The notes below the pieces were generated by a model. The model had not been told where the DNA came from, did no database searches, and was given only the letters and a program-made list of their open reading frames with translations. Both the position numbers and the translations under genes were made by a program. This document shows, piece after piece, positions 1 through 12,500 of a stretch of DNA of 64,000 nucleotides; within the stretch, counting starts at the first letter, position 1, and each line of letters starts with the position of its first letter. This DNA is from Phoronis australis (taxonomy: Eukaryota; Phoronida; Phoronidae): the NCBI GenBank assembly GCA_002633005.1, contig NMRA01000075.1, positions 65,615 to 129,614 on the forward strand, read 5' to 3'.

Positions 1-498
1 CAGGTCTTCGTTCTTAAACAACTTGAGGCTGCTGTTACGCGATCATCTGATATTCAAGTTTTTACGCCCCGTCGGTGCTCCTTAATTATGCTCTTGAATA
101 TTTGGAAATTGTCTAAACCCCTGTATACACACCACACTTTTTCGTATACGACTTTTCGTATGCTAAAAAAGGTGTGTGTAAGCAGATGTTCCAACAAAAA
201 TTTTTGCTGGTGGCGTGACTCATACCCAGATGTGCACAATATGGTTTCACGAAACTTATGTTCCAAGTTCATGTGACGAAATCGAGAACGGTTTTTAATT
301 ATTTTAAGAAAAACTCCAGAGACATGTTATGTGCCAGAAACTTACCAGGATGCATGGAAATTTCACTATTTGGCTACAAAAACAAAAAATATCTTACACG
401 GGAGGGCAAACCCCCCTGCCGACCTCCCCACGCTCGGCGCCACGCGCCTAGGATTCGACCTTGGCGGGAATCCTAAACCCCCCCTTGGTGAAAACGTA

Positions 499-512
499 GA
501 TCCGCCTTTGGT
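499..512. repeat. Terminus of a GC-rich MITE-like element
   Basis: AGATCCGCCTTTGG is the inverse of the GGCGGATCT terminus seen near 6,030. It closes a GC-rich block (about 395-512) just upstream of exon A. The opposite end is not clear. Confidence 0.35.
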
Positions 513-591
513 GTTAAGTGATACGATCTATGTATTTGAATTTCACAAGGCCTGGTTCAGCAGCATACCGCAACCCCGGGTCCAGATTCAG

Positions 592-3500
592 CAGGAAAAA
601 CAACTCCGCCACGTATTATCGTCAGTCCGGTGGACACAGTCGTCAACGAAACTGACGAGGTGGTTCTCACTTGTCGCGTTGAGGGAAATCCATCGCCAGT
701 GTGAGTAAGCCACGTTTTCAATAAGCAAGGCTCGTTTCCAAAATGGTGCGTAACCGTTTGCGAAAATTTGGGAACGTCCGGGGTCACAGATTTTGAATAA
801 CTCCAGTGCATGGCTGTCGAACAAGTTCAAGTACTTCACTAAAGCCCCATTAGTGTGGTATTATTGTAACTGCTGGCTGCTGTATGTTTGCACTCAATGC
901 TGACGTTTCGACGCATGAAACTGCATACTTAAAAGTCAGCCTCGAACGGATTTTGTTGTTCTTGAAGAACTAGAATATCCAGATAGTCCTAGCAATGCTG
1001 TAAACGGAGGCGCGTCAAACTGCACGTGAAGTCGCTTTTTCGCACCATTTTGCGTCATCACGAGAAAATAGCAATGCCGATACTGTCCTAATTTTGCCAT
1101 TCGCTGGTGGTACAAGTATTTACGTGTATCTGCCGCGGTACGTACCACTGTGCTGATGTAGTTCGTATCTCTTTGACTTAACTGAAGATTCACAAGTTGC
1201 TGTTGACAAAGGTTAGACAATAAGCCTGTGTCCATAAATTTGGTTTACATTACTTCAGTCTGGACAGACTGGTACTGTTACATTCCGCCTTGGTTTGTTG
1301 GCTAAAAACAAAAATTGAATTATATCTTCTATTCTCATAAAACTGGTCTCGTGATTGCCCTTGCAATGACATGTTTCTATTTTCGTTACAAACTAAGTTA
1401 CAGGCTTTGCGTACATGAGCTATTTTGAATTCGCAATTTTAGTTTTGGCTAACCTCAGTAAAGTAAGAAGCCTATTTTTGAGTCGCTGACGATTTTGGTG
1501 TTCTTGTTGTTAGCGAAAATCGAATCGTATGGCACAGATTTTATTAGTATAAAAGGCTCAATTCGATTTTCTTATTTGTCCAGCTAAGCAAGGCTAAATG
1601 CAATTTAATTACAAGTGTTTATGTTGAAGATAGGCGTTAAAATCATTTATAATCGAAGAGCGTCTGGACGAAAGCAATTCTCGGGCGTGAAGTCCTGTTC
1701 TTAGTTTTACGGAGAAATGCTTCTCTGTATAACTTCTATAAACGAGAAAACGTTTGCTGGAGACGCATGAAATCTGTTTCTCTGTGTTGTGGATGATGCA
1801 AAGCGGTCTTCAGATTTTGTGCCAAGATCTATTTGGTCAGTAACTTAGTTGCCACAAATGACAACACCTAATAGCAAACAGAATTAAGAAACCGTATTTC
1901 CACACACCGTGGATACAAATTCACGTCTATGGTTGTCGCGGCTGTCACTGTGAAAAATTTCTGTTTTGTTAAAAGTAATATGATTATGTTACAACAACGC
2001 CCAGGTATTGCTTTCGTGCACTTACAAGGCGTTCGTTTCTTCAATCGTCGTGGGCACTAAAAGTGTATGCTTATGGGCTGAAAATTAAGAAGTTTTGATA
2101 TTTTTTAATGAAGACAGACAGTTATCGGTTATACTCGATGAGTACCGATGGAAGCCACGGACCATCTCTGCAACACGTCAAAGCTTTGGTGAATGCATGT
2201 CGTGGAAAAAATCTCCATCTACGCGAAAGAACCAATAAAGTAATGCCCTGAGTAACCACACCGACAAATGTGCATTTTGACAAATGACAATAGTATACAT
2301 TTTCTAAAAGTACAAAATATGAAGACTTTAATGTTATGTTTCAAAGCAATGTGCTATTCATTAAATCACGTGACCACGTTTTTATTGCTACTAAGCTAAA
2401 TAGAAGTCGGCATTTAAATCGAAACAAGAGTATCATAATAATTCTCGAAAAATGTAAATGTTGACCATTTTCCGTTCAATTCTTAAAAGTATTTTGATAA
2501 CAACAGTGCGTTTCCAAGCAGCCGGTTCTAGGGTATGATGTTCCAAGTTAGCTATTCTTACGAATTCGTTGAAAGTGTTGCCATGGAAATGTGTTCTGAT
2601 CATTTGTAGAATTTCTTGGTGGAAAGGTGAACCTCTCACATCCCAAAAAAGAATACATATTGATAATATCAAGTACTTTGTCAGCGAAAACGGACAGGAA
2701 CTCCACATTAGGCATGCGCAACCGCGTGACAGTGCAAGCGTCTTCTACGACGACGACTTCTATCAGTGCAAAGCGGGAAATAGGCAGGGCGGTGATGTCT
2801 CTAGAGCGGCGCGGCTGCGTGTGAATTGTAGGTGTTGAATTGAAGGGGTAACAATGTTCAATTTCGTTAATGTGGTTCGATTCAGTTGTCAGTGTACATT
2901 AGTTAACATTTTTGTATAATCGTCTTAAAGTGGTCGTTTATTAATTTTGACACACTTAATTGTTAGCTGCACTAAACTCGTGCATCATTTTTCATACAAA
3001 TCATCTTTTTCTTCGACATTATTTTGAATAGGTAAATGTAAATGATAAATAATTTAGAAATGTCAAATTTGAAAGAGTACTCAATGGTAATCACCACTGC
3101 TTTGCTTTGAAGTGTATCAACGGCGAAAAAATAATCAGGGTTAGCATTTCAGTCATTAGGGGTCACGTGATTGACAACGTGGGGGAGACGATTTACTGCG
3201 AGAAAAACGGCTTCGCCTCCATTCCTTGTTATCCTCTACACGAATCGTATCCGACGCAAGAGATTGAGTTTTGGTGGGAAAGTGTGCACGCAACGGACAA
3301 GAAGACACGTGTCATACCCGACCACCGCGTTCAGATTGTACCCGTAACAGGTGAACGACACTCTAAGTTTTCCACAGATACATCTCAACATACAGTCATG
3401 TCTAGTAGTCACTGTTTGGAGATATACACACTTTTCTACACATTTCAGGGTCCTTGGTTTAAAACAAGAATGACTGCAAACATGGGTTACTATATATACT

Positions 3501-6500
3501 TGTAGTCCCCGCCAACTCTGTTTCTCTTTCACTGTGCCATACACTGGCGAAATAAAGCATGCTTATTCGGTATAGAATCTCAGAAAGGCAACCTTGTGTT
3601 GTGACATATCATTTATTGCACTGAACACGTACATCGGCCTGAGCGAAAGTTGTGTATGGTAACCAGTCCGCTCAATGAACGCTATTATAGGGCAGCAGAA
3701 GATGCTGTCTGGCAAAGTTGACATTCTTCCGTTGAAAACCAAATGATTGTTGTTTTGAAAGTTTAACTCGGGCACAATGACTCAGATGTCCTCATCAAAG
3801 GTGGGAAGCCTTGTTCCAGCCTGACCTCTAGCGCTCAGTCGGCTTCATGCAAGCTGAAAACACTGTCAAGTTCGTGAGCTGTGAGTGCATTGCCTTCCTT
3901 GTAGGAAAGTCACGTGAGTTGAATAACCTGATAGATGTCGTTGCTTTCGCGCTTTAAAAATGTAGAGAGTACATCGAGTTCTTACCTCTAAGCAACTCGG
4001 CCCAAGATTCGAAAATTAGTATACCTGAGCGTATGGCTTTGTTTTTCAGACGAAACAAAAATGACAGGGAAGGCTGGGAGCCTGACAATAGCGAGTGCAG
4101 TTCCTGAAGATTTTCGCAATGATTCCTGGGTCATATACTGCACACAGAAAAACCCCGTCACTGGCGTGACATTGAAATCACAACCTAGACGCTTTAAGAA
4201 AATGCACACAATTGGAGGTAAGCTCTTGATTCCTTGTTAACGTTACTGGAATTGAGCGCTCAAAAGATGTTGGCAGTTCAGTAACGAGAAATTACAGTTA
4301 CTATTGACCAACTCTTAGATGCTTTAGTATTAGGTATATAACATCAACATATTGACACTCACAAGTTTCCGGTACGTACTGGTTCTCAGTGTTCTGTCTC
4401 GGTCATCTTAACAATTTCACAAATGAGAGGGTTCCGCTACTTACATCATGGAGTAAATCTCAAAACAAAGCATGTCATCACGCGCTTTGAAAATGACGAA
4501 GGCAGATGTCGATAGAAGTAGTGACGTAGTGTTCAGTTTGGAGGAAGTGCCTGAGGATCAGGCTATCAGCACAGAATTTCAAATGCACATTTATTGGGAT
4601 GCTACGTCATACTGTGACATGAATTGGTGAATGGGTATTTTGGCCTTGTTCAAGCTAACTTGCTTTTGATGACGAGTCAGTCCTGTATATGAAACGCGAC
4701 ACTTACTTGACGATGGAGTGACTTAAGGGGCTGCTCTTAAATCCGTGCTTGTTCTGTCAAAACAAGTTTTAGTTTAGCCCACATGCAGTTATAAAATTGG
4801 CATTGTCTTGTTACTCACTGAGTTGAGAAGTGATTTCTGGAATCGGAAAGAGCTGTCGGTCCGTTATCTCTTCAGACCAGGCTCATAAGTTTTAGGCCGC
4901 TACCTGGCTGTTCTTCCTGCGCCTAACAAGACAAGGTCACTAGAATAACTGCACGTGACCCAAATGAAATCTTGTTTTTGTAAGAAAGTATAGGTTTTAC
5001 GCCCCTTTAAGGACCAAAAAATCATGATTTGAAATTTTGATGAGTGACGTCGTAAAGAAGGTGACCGGATTTTCAAGTAGGTTAGTGAGGCGCCTCATTG
5101 GCCTTCGGGGTCGGAGTATTAAAATACTTTCGACTCACCATGAAACTTGAACGTGACAAAAGCGGAATAGTTGACATTGTTTTTAACATGCTGTAGCCAT
5201 CTTTTTCGACCTGATCAAAATAAAACTGCAATCAAACTAGTTGCCACTCCTAAGTTGTCAGACTTATCAGGAGCTTCCTAACATACCGAAGTTCACATTC
5301 ACACATATGGTCTGAGGTTTTACACATGATCCCCAAATGTGGGATTTTCGATAAAGGATCAAATGGGTCCTAGGGAGAAGCTTTTTCAAGCATTCGTAAT
5401 TTATGAACTAAGTGTGGCCAGAAGCATTGATATGCATATTACTTTCGTATTCGGATAAGTACTCATGTACTTGTATTTTGCTTGAACATCCATCTTGTGT
5501 TATTAGAAGCAAACTCTCTACATCCTAAGCTGTATCTTACCAATGTTTCACGATAATGCTAACCGATTCAACCTCTAAACAACAAAAGAGATGGACTTCA
5601 CGTAAGTAAACACGAGTCCACGTATGTCACTGTGTCATTAAAAGTAACTCAAGGCAGCCGGATGACCCGACGAAACCGCTGAAGTACAACCATTATTTTA
5701 CTTACAGACGAATATCCGCCGAACAGTGTCCGTCCATTTTACCCAGAAAATGACTTCCAAAGAAATCGCACGTTCTTGGTTGGTGCCAACTTTACCCTCA
5801 AATTCGTTTTTGTCGGACAGTAAGTTCATCAAATGACTCCGTTTAAAAATATAAAGGAGTTTTTAAACTCCTTGAATTACATTTAAAAATGTAATTCAAG
5901 GTCACGAATTGTATTACCCACCCTGTAGCAATCAAGAACATGGAAAATTATGTCGACAGCATGTTTTTGAGGGACTCTCTTTCGACATCCTAGGTTCGCG
6001 AGAGGTGTGACGCTTCCAGTACTGTGATTTCAGAGGCGGATCTAAGATACCATCAGGGGGGGCAACATGTTGCCTCGGGGAATTGGGCAAAGCGCGGTTG
6101 TATGGGTACAGGCGTCCCGAAAGTTGCGAGGGCCGGGAGTTTGAACCTTCTGTTCGGAAAATCTGTCAGCCAGAAAAAACGGCAACGCGATCCCGCCGCG
6201 ATCTGGGGTTTGAGCCCCCCCTTTCTCCACTACCGGTCCTTTTTATATTTCCTCACGTTTAACGCTGTTGATGTTGATGTTTCATTTTGCTTGCGGCAGC
6301 CAAGGGAAGGGAGCCGGGCGCCCCCCCCCCAATCTGCCTATGGATTTGCTGTGCCTATTAAGAAGAAGGAGACGAATATGCACAATATGGCCTATCCGTG
6401 AGCTTATCACCTGAGATGACTAAAGTTCTATCGAGAATTGAGTGGAAATTCGGCACGCTTCTAATAAACTTTCAGTAGAGTTCCCATTTTCAGCCGACTT

Positions 6501-9500
6501 TCGTCAATAACTTAGTAAGCGACTAATGGAATTTAGAGTTATTGTGACAAAGGATTCGACTGAACTCATGCACTGGGGAATCTAAGCTGTCGTAAGGGTG
6601 CGCTGTTGTGACATTTGTCATCTCACTTACACATACTGTCGCTCGGGCGAAAATAGATGCGATCATATACACCGTTAACATCGCCACATTTTGTCGCCCG
6701 ACGAGGGACAATATCCGTCGGCGTTAACTTCATATATTGCGCCCCAGGGTACATCAGGTTGATAGCTGTTCGCTTTTGTCAAAATGTCAGTAACCTCTCA
6801 AGCGATCCAGGCGAAATCCAATTTTGATTAAAATGTCCAGTTGAAAATCAATACTCTACAGGCGAAAACCACTTTACTCGTTTTATTGTTTTTATCTTAA
6901 GACCCACGCCGTCTTTTGCTATGTACGAGGAGTGGTCTTATCCCAGATACGTCTCTGCCAGGAAGATTATCGATCGAATTCCAACGGAAAAGGTGTTCTT
7001 GGATGCCGGAAGTGAGCATGAAGGAACATACAGGCTGTGTTTCTGGCTGCCCAAGAAGCCGAGCAAACGGAAATGGAAGGACTTCAAAATGTGTAACCAT
7101 TTTAACGTGAAAATAAACTGTGAGTAGTAAACTCATTCGTTACAATGTTCATCAATTTCCGTTGCCATGCACCCCTCCTGAAGGTGCCCGTTTTCTTAAA
7201 AAACGACAGGTTCGGCGAAATTGGGTATTTTCGTAGTCGGGCCTTTATTTTGTTGTGGGTTGACGCAGTTTTCCGCTGAGTCACAAGCTGTGTGATGCAT
7301 TAGTTTGTTCAGCTATTTTAAATATCGAAACATGTTTTTACATCTTGGTGGCAGCGATGATAAGAAATTCATTTCTGGGTTAAAAATCTATAGTTAACTG
7401 TTCTCATCTGAATAGTAAACGCCTATTTATACCTTCAGATTTTCTAAACCCGCACAGCGGATCTAGGCTGTCAAGAAAAACAGTGCAGGTGGTCTGATGT
7501 CATTTGCGGTGCATCAGACATGCGCAGGCCTCATGGTTGGGCCCATTGTACAAAACACCTGAGCAAAAGCACGAGAGCCCAATTATTAAGTTTTCTAGTC
7601 TGCCAGTCTCCTTTAGGAAAGCGGACAGACGTTTCCATTTGTTGCCATGCACTATATGTTGTATGCATGTAACATTGCCATCCAGTAGGTTGCTCCTTAG
7701 TCTATAAAAAGCTGGGCAAGACTCTACCAGGGCCCGGTCTCTAATCTTTGTACTCGAAACGAACTCGAAACTATGTTTGGCAATTTCTCTTCTCCTTTTA
7801 TGCATAGGAGTTTCTAGTTCAAGTTTGCCCTTGAAGACCCTTATATTCGTGCTACAAACTCAAGTAAAAACTCGAAATTTCGAGTTCAAACTTGCTTTAA
7901 TATTGGGTTTACAAACTGTGAACTAAAGGCAATAAATTATCTACGTAAGTTATTGTGTACTCGAGCATAGAATAATAGACAGTTATCTTGAGTTCGCCCA
8001 AAAATAGAGTAGAAAATGCCAAACCTAATTTCGAGTTCCATTTCGAGTAAAAAGATTGGAGACCGGGCCCAGGTGTTTAGGATATACTACGTCAGTACCA
8101 CAGTCGGGACTCACAGGGCTCCCCACATGCCCAGTAATGTGTCTGTGTCGGGCTAAGTTGCAGTGGCCAGTCAAAATTTGAATGACGTGTCTTATACCCA
8201 ATCTATCTAGACTCAGAAGGTTTTTTTGGTTCGATCACGTTGGGAAAATTCTCCTTGGTCTCTCTGCAGGAGTTCGGTGATGCCCACTGGGCTTCTGACT
8301 GGGTATGTACCCAGTTGCGTATACTCATCCTGCAACATCCGTAAAATACCGGGATAGCAGGTTCACGCACAAAATGCAGAACGCTTGCTCCTATCTTTGC
8401 AAGTCTGTCTGCTTCTCATTGCCATCAATTCCCACATGGGCCCTGACCCAGCGTATATTGCCGGTTCTTTCAATTGCAAGCTTGTTAAGCTCATTAACAC
8501 AAGCGTTAACACAACGAGAGTTGAACCTCAGTTTCTTTAAGGCTTTTATTGCTGCCTGGCTATCTGAAAAGATGGTAATTGTCCAAGTGCCAAGTGTTTT
8601 GTTGTTGTGCCAGTTGAGCAGCTCTATTAATTGCAGTGATCTCAGCCTGAAATACCATGGCAAGATTGCCTAGCGATACCCAGTTTTCTGCATCTGCAAC
8701 AGGAAGGCTTGGAAAGTAGACTCCAGCACTTGTGTGGCCATTTTCCAGTTTAGAGCCGTCCGTATAACAAACCTCCTCATTCTTGTGTTCTGCGGTAGGC
8801 CATCCATCACCAATTTCAGTGAAGAAATTGTTTGTATGATTTAAAGCTGTGACCTGGACATCACTAGGCATGTTCCATAGTTGTCCAGTCTTGGCCATTA
8901 GCTTATTGCAAACATTCCTGTGGCTTCTGTGTGCAACGGAGTCAGGGATGTTAGTTTTCACCCACTGACCATTATATCTGAGACGAAGTGCAGCACATGC
9001 AGCTTCACCCTCAAGGTATGTTTACAGTGGTGGTAGACCGATTAGCATCTCTAGGGCTGCAGAAGGCGTTCCTGGAAAAGCGGAGGTTATGCACAGACAA
9101 GCTAGACGTTGCAGCTGCCTAAGTTTGTTGATAATTGTAATCTTTTTTAATGCTGTAAAGTTACCCATATACCCATACCGACGCAGCATAGGACATCATA
9201 GGTCGGATAACATCTAGGTTGTCGTAAGGGGAAGCAAAAAGTATGTCCTAAAAATGTTAGGATTACTTGTAAAAAAGGCATGACTGCGATTTTTATTTCG
9301 ATCATCTCCGCAGGGGGAGCCTGTGTCCCCTGCCTCCTTACTCCTGACCATCTTTCAGTGAACCCGTGTTACGCTGCTTTTTCATCGTGATGTTATATAT
9401 AAATTCATTGTTTCTTATTAACAACGCACATTCTGTGCGAACTGTCAACACACGCATAACAAAAACTAAATAAATTTTGTTGATTCTTCCTGTGTGCGCA

Positions 9501-12500
9501 CGCACATGAGTTATCGGCAAGCTACTTCATATAAGAGCATCGTATATTTTTAAGATTCAGGCCAAATCCACCCCTCGTCTTTCTGAAAGAATCTCAGGGT
9601 ACTGGAAATATTTCTTCTGTACTATAAAATCATGCAGACGAATTCATTGGACATTGACATTCTCACCTCTACAGTGGCCGATCGCCAATGACTTCAGTTG
9701 ACGCTGTATTCAAACGACAAAGAAAAGACTTTCTTATTTTTAAGATCAATAATCAGCTTGGCCACTTTTGTTTGACTGATACTCGTTTCTAGGGAACACA
9801 CTTTTCGTCCAACCATTGAATTCCAGGAGACCGATTGAACAGTTTCTCGGCGTTGTGTTCTCACAGCACTGACAGTTAAGCTTGCCTTTTTACCCAAGCG
9901 AGGGTTTGCATGATGGATTAACTGTTTATTGCAACTCCAGTAGATCGCGCTCGGAATCTGACAAAAATTTGATAAGACTGCTTTTTGCTTATCCTCAGCT
10001 ACCCGCAGTCCGTTGACATACGTGTGTGTGGCGGATCAAATTTTCCGGGAGAATGCAATGAGAGGGGCTTTGTTTGTTTGTACGCGGATCAAAGATCGGG
10101 GTTCGTCTTTATGTATAACACACAAACAAAATCAGTTTAATTGGCACTTTTTAATCACCTTATTCACAAAAATAGGATGCAGCAACTTTAATATATCACC
10201 TTGGATTGTTGTGGCCGATGGTAAAACGCGAATAGACTTGGTATTCCGAGTTCGTTCAAATAATCTCTAAAGCAGACAAGAGGTCGTGTTTGTCGGGATT
10301 ATTACAAAGAAAATGTTATTTATCGAAAAACGACAGCTTCCATTTGACTTTGTACACGTTTTAACGAAAACTTCTAAACTTTGTGTATACTTTTTCTCAA
10401 GGTTGACTGAGTGAATTTAAGTTCCTGAAATTCAAGCATTTTAGTTCAAGCACATCTGGGAAGTGCCTAAAATATTAGCCAATCACAGTGATGATTTCAA
10501 AGTATAACTACTCAAGATTTCAGACACGTTTTGAGTTACATGTAAATGAAAGTGTAATGCGATGGCGACAATTCCCAGGGTGCCGGTGACAATGCCTTGT
10601 AGTTTGACGGCATCGCCGAAGCAATCCAATTCATTCCATGATATGGTTTGCGTGGGAAATTCGTTGCACAACCTTTCAATGATAACGTCGTACGGAAATC
10701 GACGAATATTGTACAGAGTGATCGGGTTAAATTGGCACTCAACACGTCGTCTTGTGTTACTGGCATCAGTAGGTCCATTTGTCTTAATTGCTCCTTACCC
10801 CAGAGCTGTACCGCATTGATTCTTTGACAACGCTATGGTTTAAGGCGGCATTAAGACCGAGTTTTCGATCAGGAAAAAAGTTTTGATTTAGTCCACTTGC
10901 CATCGCGAAATTGATCTCAGTTTGTTCCTTAGTTACGTCAGAGGTGATGTTAGGGTTTCAAAAGAACAGACAGTTTTCAATTGTTTGAAACCGAGCTCTT
11001 GAGCTATCGCTGACGTCACGGCGAGACTTGAAATTTTATGAACTTGGTCTGAAGATATAACGAAATGTCAGTTCTTCTCTAACCCCGAGATTACTTCTAA
11101 AGTGAGCAAGGAACAAGATAAAATCAATCTTATAACGGTGAGTGGCCTAACTGAAAATTGTTTTTGACTGAAATCACGTGTTTAATGCCGGCCTTTAATG
11201 CTACAATTACGATGTCAAAAGCACGAACGTTGAATTAGCTTAGTACTTGCTTCTACAAAAATTGATCTCAGCTTCAAGTGATTATTGTGTTTGGAATAAA
11301 ATGACTGGCACTTTCAGCTGGAGACTGGATTCAGTTGTTGGAATTGTCTTGTGTCGTCATTTTTGTGTGGAAAGTAATGTAAAGCGTAATTGGCTAGTTC
11401 CATGAATGAACCCTTGATGGAAACAGTTTTGCTATGTGGCTGATTCCGGAATGTCAAATCTCCAAAATATGTGATCTATTTCAAATGAAACTTTCATATG
11501 CTGAAAACTGTTTTATGCATTGTTCTCCGAAATGCTGATGCGGATGAATTGTTTTAAAACTAGTCCATTTTTGCCAGGGGAGCTATCAAAAACAGGACTT
11601 TCAGGATTTTCATGAAAAATCAAACGTTGCATAAAACGAAAACGAAAACGAAATGATGATTTAGAAGAGTGGAACAGCGTTTTTGAGATTCATCTTGAAC
11701 ATTTATATCAAACGAGATTTGGTCTTGCTGTCAATGACGCTGCTTTTCTATGAATGTACTTTTGAGTTTTACTGAATTTTAATAAAAAGACACGGTCAAG
11801 TGACCCAACCAATGGCAGATTGATGTAAAGAAAAAAAATCATATTCTATAGACTGTCTTCTTTCATAAAATACATACTCATCCCGATGTCTATTTCATAG
11901 TTGTATATTTGGTTGAATGCACAGACAAGGTCCTGCAAATCTTTGAACAAATTACGTTCCTTAGACTTAGCCAGAACATTCACCTGTCCATTTTCGATCC
12001 CGTTTCCACTCTTCCCTTTCATTGTGGAAAAACAATTTTGATTGATAGAAATTTAGAATTAACTCTTTATATCAACTTATATCGTGGCAGACTGGTCTAA
12101 GATTGGAAAAAGGTTTGAGCATAACTTGCTTGCGTTTTCTGTGAAGTCATAACGATTTTGTCGCAACAAAGCAGCTATCTCCGAGTTTTTTAGGACCTTA
12201 TCGGCATGTATGTGTATTTTGAAACATGTTTTCAAAACAAGACTTACACTCAATAAAAGTATTTTTGTTCACTCCATACCAATCTGCCTTCAACTGAGCC
12301 ATGTGATCATGTGTTTTTAGCAAAATTTAACAAACAGGAACGGTACATTCAACTAGAATGAAAACTATGGTAACAAAAACGTGGCCAAATTTCATTTGAT
12401 ATAAAAGTTCAAGATAAGTTTTAAAAAATTCTGTTCAAGTTTCCAAAATCATCATTTTATTCTCGTTTTATGGAAATTTAGATTTTTTATAGGAATCCTG

